A DNA stretch of 51,171 bases from Thermosynechococcus sp. M98_K2018_005 (lineage in GTDB: Bacteria; Cyanobacteriota; Cyanobacteriia; Thermosynechococcales; Thermosynechococcaceae): positions 1 through 51,171 of the forward strand of contig NZ_DVEH01000077.1 in assembly GCF_015295825.1 (NCBI RefSeq). The letters run 5' to 3'. Shown here one piece after another: positions 36,306-43,438 of the stretch. The notes beneath the pieces are model-generated. The model searched no databases and was not told the origin of the DNA. It saw only the letters and a list, made by a program, of their open reading frames with translations. The position numbers and the translations under genes are program-made. Positions within the stretch are counted from its first letter, which is position 1; each line of letters opens with the position of its first letter.

Positions 36306-37097
36306 ATGACATATTGCTTGGGAATTCTCACCACGTCGGGTCTGGTGATGGCGGCAGACTCTCGCACCAATGCGGGGGTGGATTACATCTCCACCTATCA
36401 GAAGCTCTTTGATTTTTCGGTGCCGGGGGAGCGGGTGATTGTCATTTGTACCGCTGGTAACCTTTCAATTACTCAGGAAGTGCTCACGCTCATTCGCCGT
36501 GATCTCAAGGGTCAGTTGGAGCACAGTCTCAACTCGCTGCCCAATATGTACGAGGTAGCCCGCTATGTCGGTAGTAAGCTGCGGGAGGTCACCGATAGTC
36601 ATCGCCCTTGGTTGGCCAAAGATAACATTGACTACCAATGCACATTTCTGGTGGGGGGGCAAATTCGTGGTGAGGAACCCTACCTCTACCTGATCTACAG
36701 TCAGGGCAATTTTCTGCAAGCGACCCCCGAAACTCCCTTTCTCCAGATTGGTGAAACAAAATATGGCAAACCGATTTTAGACCGCACGTTGCGCTTCGAT
36801 ACGCCGGTAGATGCGGCGGCAAAGTATGCGCTGCTCTCCCTTGATTCAACGATGAAATCCAATATTTCCGTCGGCCCCCCCCTTGATCTGATCATGTACC
36901 GCACCGATAGCTTTCAGATCTGTCACCGCGCCGAATTTGTCTTGGGTGATCCTTTTTTGTCGAAGGTGCGACAGTTCTGGGAGGCCTCCCTGCGGCGAGC
37001 ACTTGAGGAAATGCCCGACATTGAATGGAATCGGCGCCAGCCTTCCCCCACGTCCTCAATGGTGCTACCAACATCGGAAACCCTTGTTGCAGAGTAG
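36306..37097 (+). CDS. Anbu-type proteasome-like protease
   Basis: A 263-residue Ntn-hydrolase of the Anbu (ancestral beta subunit, HslV/proteasome-like) family. After Met removal the likely nucleophile is Thr2 in MTYCLGI, and MAADSRTNAGVDYIS is the family signature. The start at 36306 is needed to place Thr at position 2; an upstream in-frame ATG at 36276 would bury it. Anbu forms open helical or ring-like oligomers, and substrates are unknown. The usual Anbu neighbours (transglutaminase-like, alpha-E, ATP-grasp genes) are absent; a [2Fe-2S] protein gene follows by 12 bp. Confidence 0.87.
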   Translation: MTYCLGILTTSGLVMAADSRTNAGVDYISTYQKLFDFSVPGERVIVICTAGNLSITQEVLTLIRRDLKGQLEHSLNSLPNMYEVARYVGSKLREVTDSHRPWLAKDNIDYQCTFLVGGQIRGEEPYLYLIYSQGNFLQATPETPFLQIGETKYGKPILDRTLRFDTPVDAAAKYALLSLDSTMKSNISVGPPLDLIMYRTDSFQICHRAEFVLGDPFLSKVRQFWEASLRRALEEMPDIEWNRRQPSPTSSMVLPTSETLVAE

Positions 37098-37109
37098 GAA
37101 AAGCCAACT

Positions 37110-37517
37110 ATGACATCTCCTTCGTTAGCGCAGCAAGTAGCCGCTCTCGGCATTGGTCACATTCAGCGGCATCTATTCCTATGTGCCGATCAAACCAAAC
37201 CCCTGTGCTGTGACAAGGCGGTGGGTTTAGAAGCATGGGAGTATTTGAAAAAACGCCTCAAGGAATTGGGCTTGGATCAACCGCGCCCAGAGGGCTGTAT
37301 TTTTCGCACAAAGGCCAATTGCCTGCGGGTGTGCCAACAGGGGCCAATTTTAGTGGTCTATCCCGATGGCGTGTGGTATCACTCGGCAACGCCAGCAGTT
37401 ATTGAGCGGGTGATTCAGGAACATGTGCTGAGGGGGCAGAGGGTCCAAGAGTATCTACTGGCGTCACCACCGCCCGAAAGAGCAGGCGATCGCCCCACCA
37501 ATAGCCCGCATGGGTAA
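37110..37517 (+). CDS. Thioredoxin-like [2Fe-2S] ferredoxin-domain protein
   Basis: A 135-residue protein with four well-placed cysteines: C25, C33 or C34, C71 and C75 (FLCADQTKPLCC and NCLRVC). This matches the thioredoxin-like [2Fe-2S] ferredoxin fold common as small cyanobacterial proteins. GPILVVYPDGVWY is the usual strand after the second pair. The family normally ends near the HVLRGQRVQEY stretch; here a Pro-rich tail of about 20 residues continues, and codons 97-135 lie over the convergent HTH/GrpE-like gene. The partner is unknown. Confidence 0.82.
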   Translation: MTSPSLAQQVAALGIGHIQRHLFLCADQTKPLCCDKAVGLEAWEYLKKRLKELGLDQPRPEGCIFRTKANCLRVCQQGPILVVYPDGVWYHSATPAVIERVIQEHVLRGQRVQEYLLASPPPERAGDRPTNSPHG

Positions 37518-37980
37518 TGCGCACAGGTGTCCCTTCCTCTAACGGTGCGCGATCGCTCTGGTGCTGGTGTGGATCAAAAGGAACACACTTTCCAACCTCA
37601 CCAATCAACCGAATCCCCCACTGCTCGAGGAGTTGAAACACTGGCTTCACCAGGGGCAAAATCCGCTGGGCAGGTGCGGTGGGGTTTTGGCTAGCAGCAT
37701 AGGCGGCAGTGGGCCAGAAACGCAGAAACGGCTCAAGAATCTGAAGCGCTTGGTGTTGGAGCGCCACCTCAGCAGCCGATTCGCCATAGAGCCACTGAAA
37801 CAACGCCAAGGGAGTTACCCCCAGAACCTGGGCAAGGTGTTCGAGGGTTTCCAGGCGCAGTCGGTGTAGGTCGCCAGACCAAATGGCATTGGCTTGCTGG
37901 CGGGTAAATCCTTTACGGCGTAGTTGACTCTTGCGGGTAATGCCGGCCATCGCAAGGCGGGCTTGCAGACGCTGGCTCAT
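37399..37980 (-). CDS. XRE-type HTH protein with GrpE-like C-terminal domain
   Basis: A 193-residue protein. The first 65 residues form a helix-turn-helix (RKGFTRQQANAIWSGDLHRLRLETLEHLAQVLGV pattern, given only as description of positions 22-55). The stretch 107-175 (LEQWGIRLIGEVG, PFDPHQHQ, GYWWGDRLLFRAVV) resembles the beta domain of the nucleotide exchange factor GrpE. The long GrpE dimerisation coiled coil is missing, so it is not a complete GrpE. It shares 119 bp with the convergent [2Fe-2S] gene, and its start overlaps the ABC ATPase stop by 4 bp. A heat- or DnaK-linked regulator is one possible reading. Confidence 0.62.
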   Translation of the reverse strand: MSQRLQARLAMAGITRKSQLRRKGFTRQQANAIWSGDLHRLRLETLEHLAQVLGVTPLALFQWLYGESAAEVALQHQALQILEPFLRFWPTAAYAASQNPTAPAQRILPLVKPVFQLLEQWGIRLIGEVGKCVPFDPHQHQSDRAPLEEGTPVRITHAGYWWGDRLLFRAVVTPVDTLGPSAPSAHVPESPAQ

Positions 37981-39149
37981 GGTTCTAGGCGCTGCCCCGT
38001 GTTCTCATCAAAAAAGTGAAGATGCTGCGGATCAGGGCGCAAATACAGGCGATCGCCCCGCTGAATGGGCTGCTGCCCCGGCAGGCGCACCCGCAACAAT
38101 TCTCCTGTCGCAGTGAGGTGAACTGCTAGCCCCGTTTCATGGCCAAGGGCTTCCACCAGATCCACTTCAACGGGCAGCGTATTCTCCGCATCAGCCGTCG
38201 CTAGCAGGAAATGCTCAGGACGAATCCCCAACCATGCCTTGGATACTGGGGGTAAGGGTTGGCGCAGGGACAACTGCCAATTGTGGTACTGAATCTTCCC
38301 TTGGTTGAGGGTCACGGCTAAAAAGTTCATCGGTGGTGAGCCAATAAACTCGGCGACAAAGCGATTGGCAGGGCGTTGATACAGGTCGCGGGGGGGGGCA
38401 ATTTGCTGGATTTGGCCTTGGTGCAGCACCACAATGCGATCGCCCATCGTCATTGCTTCCGTTTGATCATGGGTCACATAAATGGTTGTGATACCCAATT
38501 GCTGCTGAAGTTGCACAATTTGGGTGCGGGTTTCAGTGCGCAGCTTGGCATCTAGGTTAGAAAGCGGTTCATCCATCAAAAAGACTTGGGGATTGCGTGC
38601 CATGGCTCGTCCGAGGGCCACCCGCTGCTTCTGACCACCGGAGAGTTGTTTGGGATAGCGATAGAGCAAGTGACTAATTTGCAACATCTCCGCAATCTGC
38701 ATCACCCGCTGGTGAATCATGCGTTCGCGGGGAAAAGACAGTTGCATCCCCTGGGGGAGCGATCGCGTCCAGCGCGTTAAAGTGGCCTCGATGGGGGCGG
38801 GTAACAGACCATTCATTTGCGAGTTGCGGCGCAAACCAAAGGCCAAGTTGTCATAAACCGTGAGATGGGGATAGAGGGCATAGCTTTGAAAAACCATGGC
38901 AATGTCCCGCGCTTTGGGGGGTAAACCATTGACCACGCGATCGCCCACCCAAATTGTGCCCGTGGTTGGTTCATCCAAACCCGCAATAAGCCGCAGCAGA
39001 GTACTTTTGCCACACCCCGAAGGCCCCACCAGCACCAAAAACTCGCCCGCACCGACCCTCAAATCAATCCCCTGCAGTACCGTGACAGCATGCCCGCGCT
39101 GGCGGTCGCGATAGACCTTGGTCAGTTGTTCAAGGCGTACACCGATCAC
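37977..39149 (-). CDS. ABC transporter ATP-binding protein, MalK/UgpC type
   Basis: A 390-residue ATPase of the sugar-type import family. It has Walker A GPSGCGKST, Q-loop VFQSYALYPHLTVYDN, signature LSGGQKQRVALGRA, Walker B VFLMDEPLSNLD, and switch THDQTEAMTMGD. An insert of about 40 residues lies between the Q-loop and the signature. The C-terminal TOBE/OB part has WLGIRPEHFLL and GDRLYLRPDPQHLHFFD. No permease is adjacent; such orphan MalK-like ATPases in cyanobacteria may serve several sugar or glycerol-phosphate importers. It is 4 bp overlapped with the HTH/GrpE-like gene downstream. Confidence 0.85.
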   Translation of the reverse strand: MIGVRLEQLTKVYRDRQRGHAVTVLQGIDLRVGAGEFLVLVGPSGCGKSTLLRLIAGLDEPTTGTIWVGDRVVNGLPPKARDIAMVFQSYALYPHLTVYDNLAFGLRRNSQMNGLLPAPIEATLTRWTRSLPQGMQLSFPRERMIHQRVMQIAEMLQISHLLYRYPKQLSGGQKQRVALGRAMARNPQVFLMDEPLSNLDAKLRTETRTQIVQLQQQLGITTIYVTHDQTEAMTMGDRIVVLHQGQIQQIAPPRDLYQRPANRFVAEFIGSPPMNFLAVTLNQGKIQYHNWQLSLRQPLPPVSKAWLGIRPEHFLLATADAENTLPVEVDLVEALGHETGLAVHLTATGELLRVRLPGQQPIQRGDRLYLRPDPQHLHFFDENTGQRLEP

Positions 39150-39212
39150 GATCGCTATCCTAGAGGGACTAATTGGCTAGAATCCCACACTGAGGCTAAT
39201 CTGACAAGACAC

Positions 39213-39473
39213 CTAGGCAAGGTGCAGATTCAGTACCGAACGGGGCGCACGGCGGACTCGGGCCCGAATCGTCGGCAGTCCGAGGCGTTGACAGGCTTCG
39301 TAGCGGTGGCACCCCGAAAAGCCATAGTATTGCCCTTCGACCTCAAGGACATCAATGGGTTCCTGCTGGCCAATTTCAGCAATGGAGGCCATCAATGCTG
39401 CGACTTTCGCAGGATCCGTTTGCCGAATCAGGGGACGACGAATGGCATTGAGGGGCAAATCGATAACTCGCAT
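39213..39473 (-). CDS. srxA: Sulfiredoxin
   Basis: Reduces hyperoxidised (sulfinic) 2-Cys peroxiredoxin with ATP. The 86-residue protein has the catalytic motif FSGCHRYEA (C55) and the Srx N-terminal pattern VIDLPLNAIRRPLIRQTDPAKVAAL. Srx and ParB share a fold, but the Cys-containing FSGCHR motif favours sulfiredoxin. In cyanobacteria it is induced by oxidative stress. Confidence 0.85.
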   Translation of the reverse strand: MRVIDLPLNAIRRPLIRQTDPAKVAALMASIAEIGQQEPIDVLEVEGQYYGFSGCHRYEACQRLGLPTIRARVRRAPRSVLNLHLA

Positions 39474-39500
39474 TGGCTTATCTAAACTCGTTATGACTTT

Positions 39501-39528
39501 ATTTTAGCAGGCAATCCCCAATCGGCAA
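39501..39528 (-). promoter_or_regulatory. Putative promoter of the sulfiredoxin gene
   Basis: On the minus strand TTGCCG (39523-39528) and TAAAAT (39501-39506) are separated by 16 bp, giving a plausible sigma-70 promoter with transcription starting about 20 bases before the start codon at 39473. Confidence 0.5.
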
Positions 39529-39618
39529 CAAAACTCCCTTGAATAACTTCCTAGATTTGCAGTAAGACAATAGAGGTCGGCTTTTAGCTGCTGGTTGTGC
39601 AGTTTACATGGGTTTTTT

Positions 39619-40953
39619 ATGGGTTTGCAACGTCGTCGCTTCCTCACCCTCGCCGCCGCTGGTATGGGGGCAGCACTTTTTCCGCAAGGATTACAGCTTC
39701 TCTATCAACGGGCAGCCCAAGGTGAACCGCTGACCACCCCCGGATTTGGCCCCTTGGTCAAGGATCCCAATGGCCTGTTGGATCTACCGGCAGGCTTTCA
39801 GTATCGGGTGTTCTCAAAGCTGGGCGATCGCCTGAGTGATGGTACTCCCGTCCCAACGCTCCATGATGGCATGGCCGCCTTCCCCGGCCCCGATGGCACG
39901 ACCATCCTTGTGCGCAACCATGAGATATATCCGGGGCTACCCCGTGGCTTTCAGGGGGTTGTGGCTCCCAAGGACCGGATGTATGACCCCATTGCCCCCG
40001 GCGGCACCACTACACTCGTGGTGAGCAAAGATCGGCAACTCCTCAACCATTACGTTTCTTTGGCGGGCACCTCGCGCAATTGTAGTGGCGGCAAAACCCT
40101 TTGGGGCAGTTGGATTAGCTGCGAGGAAACGATTTCCACGCCCGAACATCCTGCCAACCAAGGCCCGGTGCAAAAACGCCACGGCTACAACTTTGAAGTA
40201 CCGATCAGTGCTCAAGGACCCGTGACGCCAGTTCCCCTCAAGGCGATGGGGCGCTTTCAACATGAGGCGATCGCCATTGATCCGAAAACGAATATCGTCT
40301 ATCAAACCGAGGATCGCGGCGATAGTCTCTTTTATCGCTTTATTCCCAAGGAACCCACTAACCTTGCCGCTGGTGGCCAACTCCAAGCCCTGAAAATCAA
40401 ACGCTACCCGAAAATCAACACCGGTCAGGATTTTCCCCTACGCAAACCCTTCGAGGTGGAATGGGTAAATATCACCCAGCCTGACCCACCCCTAGACACC
40501 GTGCGCTATGAGGGCTACGACAAAGGGGCAGCCCGATTTGTACGCGGCGAAGGTCTTTGCTACCACAATGGCGAATTTTACTTTACAGCCACCAGTGGTG
40601 GTGAAAAGCGGCTAGGCCAAATCTGGCGATACCGCCCCGGTCGCACCGCAGCAGATGGTGGCACGATTGAGTTGTTTGTCGAGTCCCCCGGCAAAGAGGT
40701 TCTTGATTATCCCGATAACTTGACAATGGCCCCTTGGGGAGATCTCATTTGCTGCGAAGATGGCGACGATGCCATTAATCGCCTGATTGGTATCACCCCC
40801 CAAGGACAGCTATACACCTTTGCTCGCAATGCCCTCAATGATCAAGAACTGGCGGGAGTTTGCTTCTCTCCCGACGGCCAAACCCTGTTTGTCAATCTCT
40901 ACCATCCGGGGATGACCTTTGCCATTTGGGGGCCGTGGGATCGGCGGGCTTAA
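39619..40953 (+). CDS. PhoX-like (DUF839) alkaline phosphatase-family protein with Tat signal
   Basis: A 444-residue secreted protein. The N-terminus MGLQRRRFLTLAAAGMGAAL is a twin-arginine signal, so it is exported folded, in keeping with the Ca/Fe cofactors of PhoX. The DUF839 body has FRYRVFSK-like start, NHEIYPG, SWISCEETI, FQHEAIAIDP, YQTEDRGDSLFYRF, and GEGLCYHNGEFYFTATSGG, CCEDGDDAINR near the C-terminus. It may be a phosphatase or simply a related beta-propeller of unknown substrate. The ATG at 39619 is chosen because it starts the Tat signal; TTG 39595 is also in frame. Confidence 0.8.
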   Translation: MGLQRRRFLTLAAAGMGAALFPQGLQLLYQRAAQGEPLTTPGFGPLVKDPNGLLDLPAGFQYRVFSKLGDRLSDGTPVPTLHDGMAAFPGPDGTTILVRNHEIYPGLPRGFQGVVAPKDRMYDPIAPGGTTTLVVSKDRQLLNHYVSLAGTSRNCSGGKTLWGSWISCEETISTPEHPANQGPVQKRHGYNFEVPISAQGPVTPVPLKAMGRFQHEAIAIDPKTNIVYQTEDRGDSLFYRFIPKEPTNLAAGGQLQALKIKRYPKINTGQDFPLRKPFEVEWVNITQPDPPLDTVRYEGYDKGAARFVRGEGLCYHNGEFYFTATSGGEKRLGQIWRYRPGRTAADGGTIELFVESPGKEVLDYPDNLTMAPWGDLICCEDGDDAINRLIGITPQGQLYTFARNALNDQELAGVCFSPDGQTLFVNLYHPGMTFAIWGPWDRRA

Positions 40954-40966
40954 TGCCCAAAGCAAA

Positions 40967-41002
40967 AGGGAGCCCAGGATGACCTGACTCCCTCGTTATT
41001 TT
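40967..41002. terminator. Terminator between the PhoX-like and DUF4278 genes
   Basis: AGGGAG (40967-40972) pairs with CTCCCT (40988-40993), with an inner CAGG/CCTG pair around an ATGA loop. It is followed by a T-rich run (CGTTATTTT) on the plus strand, so it is a good rho-independent terminator for the plus-strand gene and may work weakly for the convergent one. Confidence 0.75.
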
Positions 41003-41046
41003 CCTACTGACTCAACTTAACAGTTTAACCCCGTGTCATTTCTGCC

Positions 41047-41490
41047 TTAACTCAGCGCTACATGGGAGCGATCGTAGGTAGCACCAAAGACAGGGTTCAC
41101 TTTCCCTTGGATTTGGTTCCAGTAGTGGGCTGCCGTCACTGGCATGCTGATTGCTTGTGCCATCCGCGCGAGGAGGGTTTGCTCACGGCTTTTAATCATC
41201 ACATGATGTGCCATCGCCAAGAAGCGAGCCATTTCGTTAACTGTTGCCGTCATGGGCACAGAAGCCACATTATCGGCCAAGCGAGCTGCGGGAACACCGG
41301 CGGGTTGTTTGCCTTTTTGATACTTGACGCCACGATAGGTCATGACTTTTAAGGATTCTTCCGGTGGATTCGTCGCAGCAGCCACACGATAGGTACTACC
41401 GCGATATTTGGCCACGACATCCGTTGCTTGGGTGTTGATCGCTGGAGGAACGTAGTTGTATTGAACGCCGCGATAAGTAAGAGTAGTCAT
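41047..41490 (-). CDS. DUF4278 domain protein
   Basis: A 147-residue protein with three YRG-type units, the DUF4278 hallmark: LTYRGVQYNY (about 4-13), AKYRGSTYRV (27-36) and MTYRGVKYQKG (48-58). The remaining helical part (ARLADNVAS..., ARFLAMAHHVMIKSREQTLLARM) has no assigned function. Such proteins are small cyanobacterial proteins linked to nitrogen control by their riboswitch. The ATG at 41490 is chosen; an in-frame start at 41574 would be translated through the riboswitch sequence. Confidence 0.83.
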   Translation of the reverse strand: MTTLTYRGVQYNYVPPAINTQATDVVAKYRGSTYRVAAATNPPEESLKVMTYRGVKYQKGKQPAGVPAARLADNVASVPMTATVNEMARFLAMAHHVMIKSREQTLLARMAQAISMPVTAAHYWNQIQGKVNPVFGATYDRSHVALS

Positions 41491-41533
41491 AATTTTCGCC
41501 CCATTTTTATTACAAGGTGGACTGATGGAGGCG

Positions 41534-41640
41534 CGTTCCTTCGGGATCTCTTTCCCTACTTCCGTCCCTCGCAAAGGTACAACGCTGACAATTAAACTCG
41601 GTCTGAAAAGCGTTTACTGATGTCCTGCGAGAGATGAACG
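41534..41640 (-). ncRNA. Glutamine riboswitch (glnA RNA motif)
   Basis: Read on the minus strand, P1 is CGTTC (41636-41640) paired with GAACG (41534-41538). P2 begins with CTCGCA pairing TGCGAG, and is lengthened by a further helix in which GTA and AACGC pair with GCGTT and TAC with one bulged G. The conserved core GGGACGGAAGTAGG, a short hairpin closed by GGG/CCC, and CCGAAGGAACG are those of the glnA-type glutamine aptamer. It ends 43 nt before the DUF4278 start codon. CGCC after P1 could pair with the GGGGCG upstream of the start, suggesting translational control (inference). Confidence 0.86.
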
Positions 41641-41751
41641 ATTTGTTTCTGTATCTAATTTAACAATTTCTCGACCTTAAAGCAAGCTATTCATAGAAAT
41701 TTACAATACTCAGCTTACTACTCCCCTAGGGATGTCATTGGCAGAGACAAC

Positions 41752-41778
41752 AAAAAAGGCCAACCCAAAGGATTGACC
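41752..41778 (-). terminator. Terminator of the rplU-rpmA unit
   Basis: On the minus strand GGTCAATC (41771-41778) pairs with GGTTGGCC (41758-41765), including two G-U pairs, and is followed by six T (41752-41757). It lies 48 bp beyond the rpmA stop. Confidence 0.8.
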
Positions 41779-41825
41779 CCATTACATAATTTGTGAAATT
41801 TGTGAACGTTTATTGAGGAGTGGTT

Positions 41826-42089
41826 TTAGCCCTCGGCTAGGGGATAGACGCTCACGCGCTTGCGATTTTTGCCATAGCGCTCAAACGTGACCACACCCGC
41901 GATCGTTGCAAAAAGAGTATCGTCACTGCCGCGACCGACATTGACGCCGGGGTGAAACTTCGTACCCCGTTGCCGCACAAGAATATGACCGGCTTTCACC
42001 ACTTCGCCACCAAAGCGCTTGACACCCAGACGCTGGGCATTGGAGTCACGACCGTTGCGGGTACTACCTGTTCCTTTCTTGTGTGCCAT
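41826..42089 (-). CDS. rpmA: 50S ribosomal protein L27
   Basis: Large-subunit protein near the peptidyl transferase centre. The 87-residue product begins [20 protein letters not shown] and continues with LGVKRFGGE and GNILVRQRG-like [16 protein letters not shown], all standard for L27. It begins one base after the rplU stop. Confidence 0.97.
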   Translation of the reverse strand: MAHKKGTGSTRNGRDSNAQRLGVKRFGGEVVKAGHILVRQRGTKFHPGVNVGRGSDDTLFATIAGVVTFERYGKNRKRVSVYPLAEG

Positions 42090-42090
42090 G

Positions 42091-42426
42091 TTAACCTCCT
42101 AGGGATTCACCGTTGAGACGAATCTCGTTGATCATGATGCGGGTCAGTTCTTGGCGATGGCCTTGTTTTTTGCGGGTTTTCTTTTTCGGACGCATTTTAT
42201 AGACAATCACCTTGGGGCCGCGACGATGCTCCATCACCGTACCAGAGACAACCGCACCACTAACGTAGGGTTGACCCACGTGGACGTGGCTATCGGTTTG
42301 CACCAGCAACACCCGTTCTAGATCAATTGTGCCCTCTGGCTCGACGGGGAGCCGCTCCACATCGTAAAAGCGCCCGGCTTCAACGCGCAGTTGCTTGCCA
42401 CCGGTCTCAATAATTGCGTATGCCAT
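42091..42426 (-). CDS. rplU: 50S ribosomal protein L21
   Basis: Large-subunit protein that binds 23S rRNA. The 111-residue product begins [18 protein letters not shown] and includes [15 protein letters not shown] and the C-terminal [16 protein letters not shown] typical of L21. It is the first gene of the rplU-rpmA unit. Its 5' leader of about 78 nt could hold a control element. Confidence 0.97.
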   Translation of the reverse strand: MAYAIIETGGKQLRVEAGRFYDVERLPVEPEGTIDLERVLLVQTDSHVHVGQPYVSGAVVSGTVMEHRRGPKVIVYKMRPKKKTRKKQGHRQELTRIMINEIRLNGESLGG

Positions 42427-42510
42427 AGAAACTCAAAAACTCCTTGCCGTGCAGGTGAGGGGATGCGTGCCTCTTGGAAAACCTGTTCCGTGCAAACTCA
42501 ACAGTCTTCC

Positions 42511-42540
42511 ATCATAAAATTTATCCCCTGTGGCTGTCAA
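42511..42540 (-). promoter_or_regulatory. Promoter of rplU-rpmA
   Basis: On the minus strand a consensus -35 TTGACA (42535-42540) and -10 TATGAT (42511-42516) are separated by 18 bp, giving a strong sigma-70-type promoter. It starts only 4 bp beyond the stop of the FHA gene. Confidence 0.75.
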
Positions 42541-42544
42541 ACCC

Positions 42545-42949
42545 CTAGCCGACCCAAGGCAGACTGCCGGTTGAACATTTGCTCAGTTCGGGGCGCTCAT
42601 GGAGGGAGATTTCTTTAAACATGTCGGGATAGTAAAAAACAATGGGGGTAGTGCCGACGGTAATGACATCTTCGTGGTGGAGGAGGGTGCTGTGCCGAAT
42701 CGGCAGGCCATTGAGGAACGTGCCATTGCGGCTGTGGTAATCACTAACGAAATAGAGGGGCTGCCCCTTAAAGAGAAAAGCGTTGATGACGGCATGCACC
42801 CGCGAGACGTAGATATCTTTGAGGAGAATACTGCAATCAAGTTGGCGACCAATGGTCCACTGGCGATCGGGACTGAGAATAACTTCCCGTTTCGGCAAAC
42901 CACGTTCGCGAATGATCAGCCACGCTTTGGGGTAGGTTAGTGCCGACAT
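42545..42949 (-). CDS. Small FHA-domain protein
   Basis: A 134-residue protein that is almost only a forkhead-associated domain: WTIGRQLDCSILL (about 27-39), the phosphopeptide-binding YVSRVHAVI (47-55) and DYHSRNGTFLNG (about 70-81). It should bind phosphothreonine peptides made by a Ser/Thr kinase. The N-terminal MSALTYPKAWLIIRERG is common in cyanobacterial small FHA proteins. A kinase is not nearby. Confidence 0.85.
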   Translation of the reverse strand: MSALTYPKAWLIIRERGLPKREVILSPDRQWTIGRQLDCSILLKDIYVSRVHAVINAFLFKGQPLYFVSDYHSRNGTFLNGLPIRHSTLLHHEDVITVGTTPIVFYYPDMFKEISLHERPELSKCSTGSLPWVG

Positions 42950-42991
42950 GGGTGTCTCCCCCCCCTCTGGGATGCCCTCAGCCTAGATCGC

Positions 42992-43438
42992 CTAGATGAC
43001 AAATGTTGCCCCCTCCCCTTGGGCTGCTTGCCAACTGCGGGCATCAAAGTATAGATCCTCAAGGGAGATACTGGCCAGGGCATCCTGCAGTTTTTGGTGG
43101 AGTCGTTGCCAGAGACTCAAGGTCACCCAATCCACTGTGCCATCTTCCGGTTGGGGAGGGTGCAAAAACAGGGGGGTCGGCGATTCTCCAACGGCAGTAA
43201 GGATATCCCGCAGGGAAATAGCGGCCGGGGGACGGGCGAGTTGATAGCCCCCATAGATGCCTCGCAGCGATCGCACCAACCCAGCCCGCCGCAATTCAAT
43301 CAAGAGTTTTTCCAGATAGGGGGCAGGAATCTTTTGCCGCTCAGCAATGGCGCGCACGGAGGCAGGCCCATAGTTGGGTAACAAACTCAAGTCCAATAGA
43401 GCCTTGATACTGTAGTGGCCACGGGTGGTGAGGGTCAC
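42992..43438 (-). CDS. Rrf2-family transcriptional regulator without cysteines
   Basis: A 148-residue winged-helix regulator of the Rrf2 family: LTTRGHYSIKALLDLSLL at the N-terminus, RQKIPAPYLEKLLIELRRAGLVRSLRG (recognition and wing region) and GGYQLARPPAAISLRDILTAVGE. The sequence contains no Cys at all, so it cannot hold the Fe-S cluster of IscR or NsrR. It may sense something else or use other ligands. Its start overlaps the stop of the double nitroreductase gene by 4 bp (43435-43438), so it is probably co-translated with it. Confidence 0.85.
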   Translation of the reverse strand: MTLTTRGHYSIKALLDLSLLPNYGPASVRAIAERQKIPAPYLEKLLIELRRAGLVRSLRGIYGGYQLARPPAAISLRDILTAVGESPTPLFLHPPQPEDGTVDWVTLSLWQRLHQKLQDALASISLEDLYFDARSWQAAQGEGATFVI

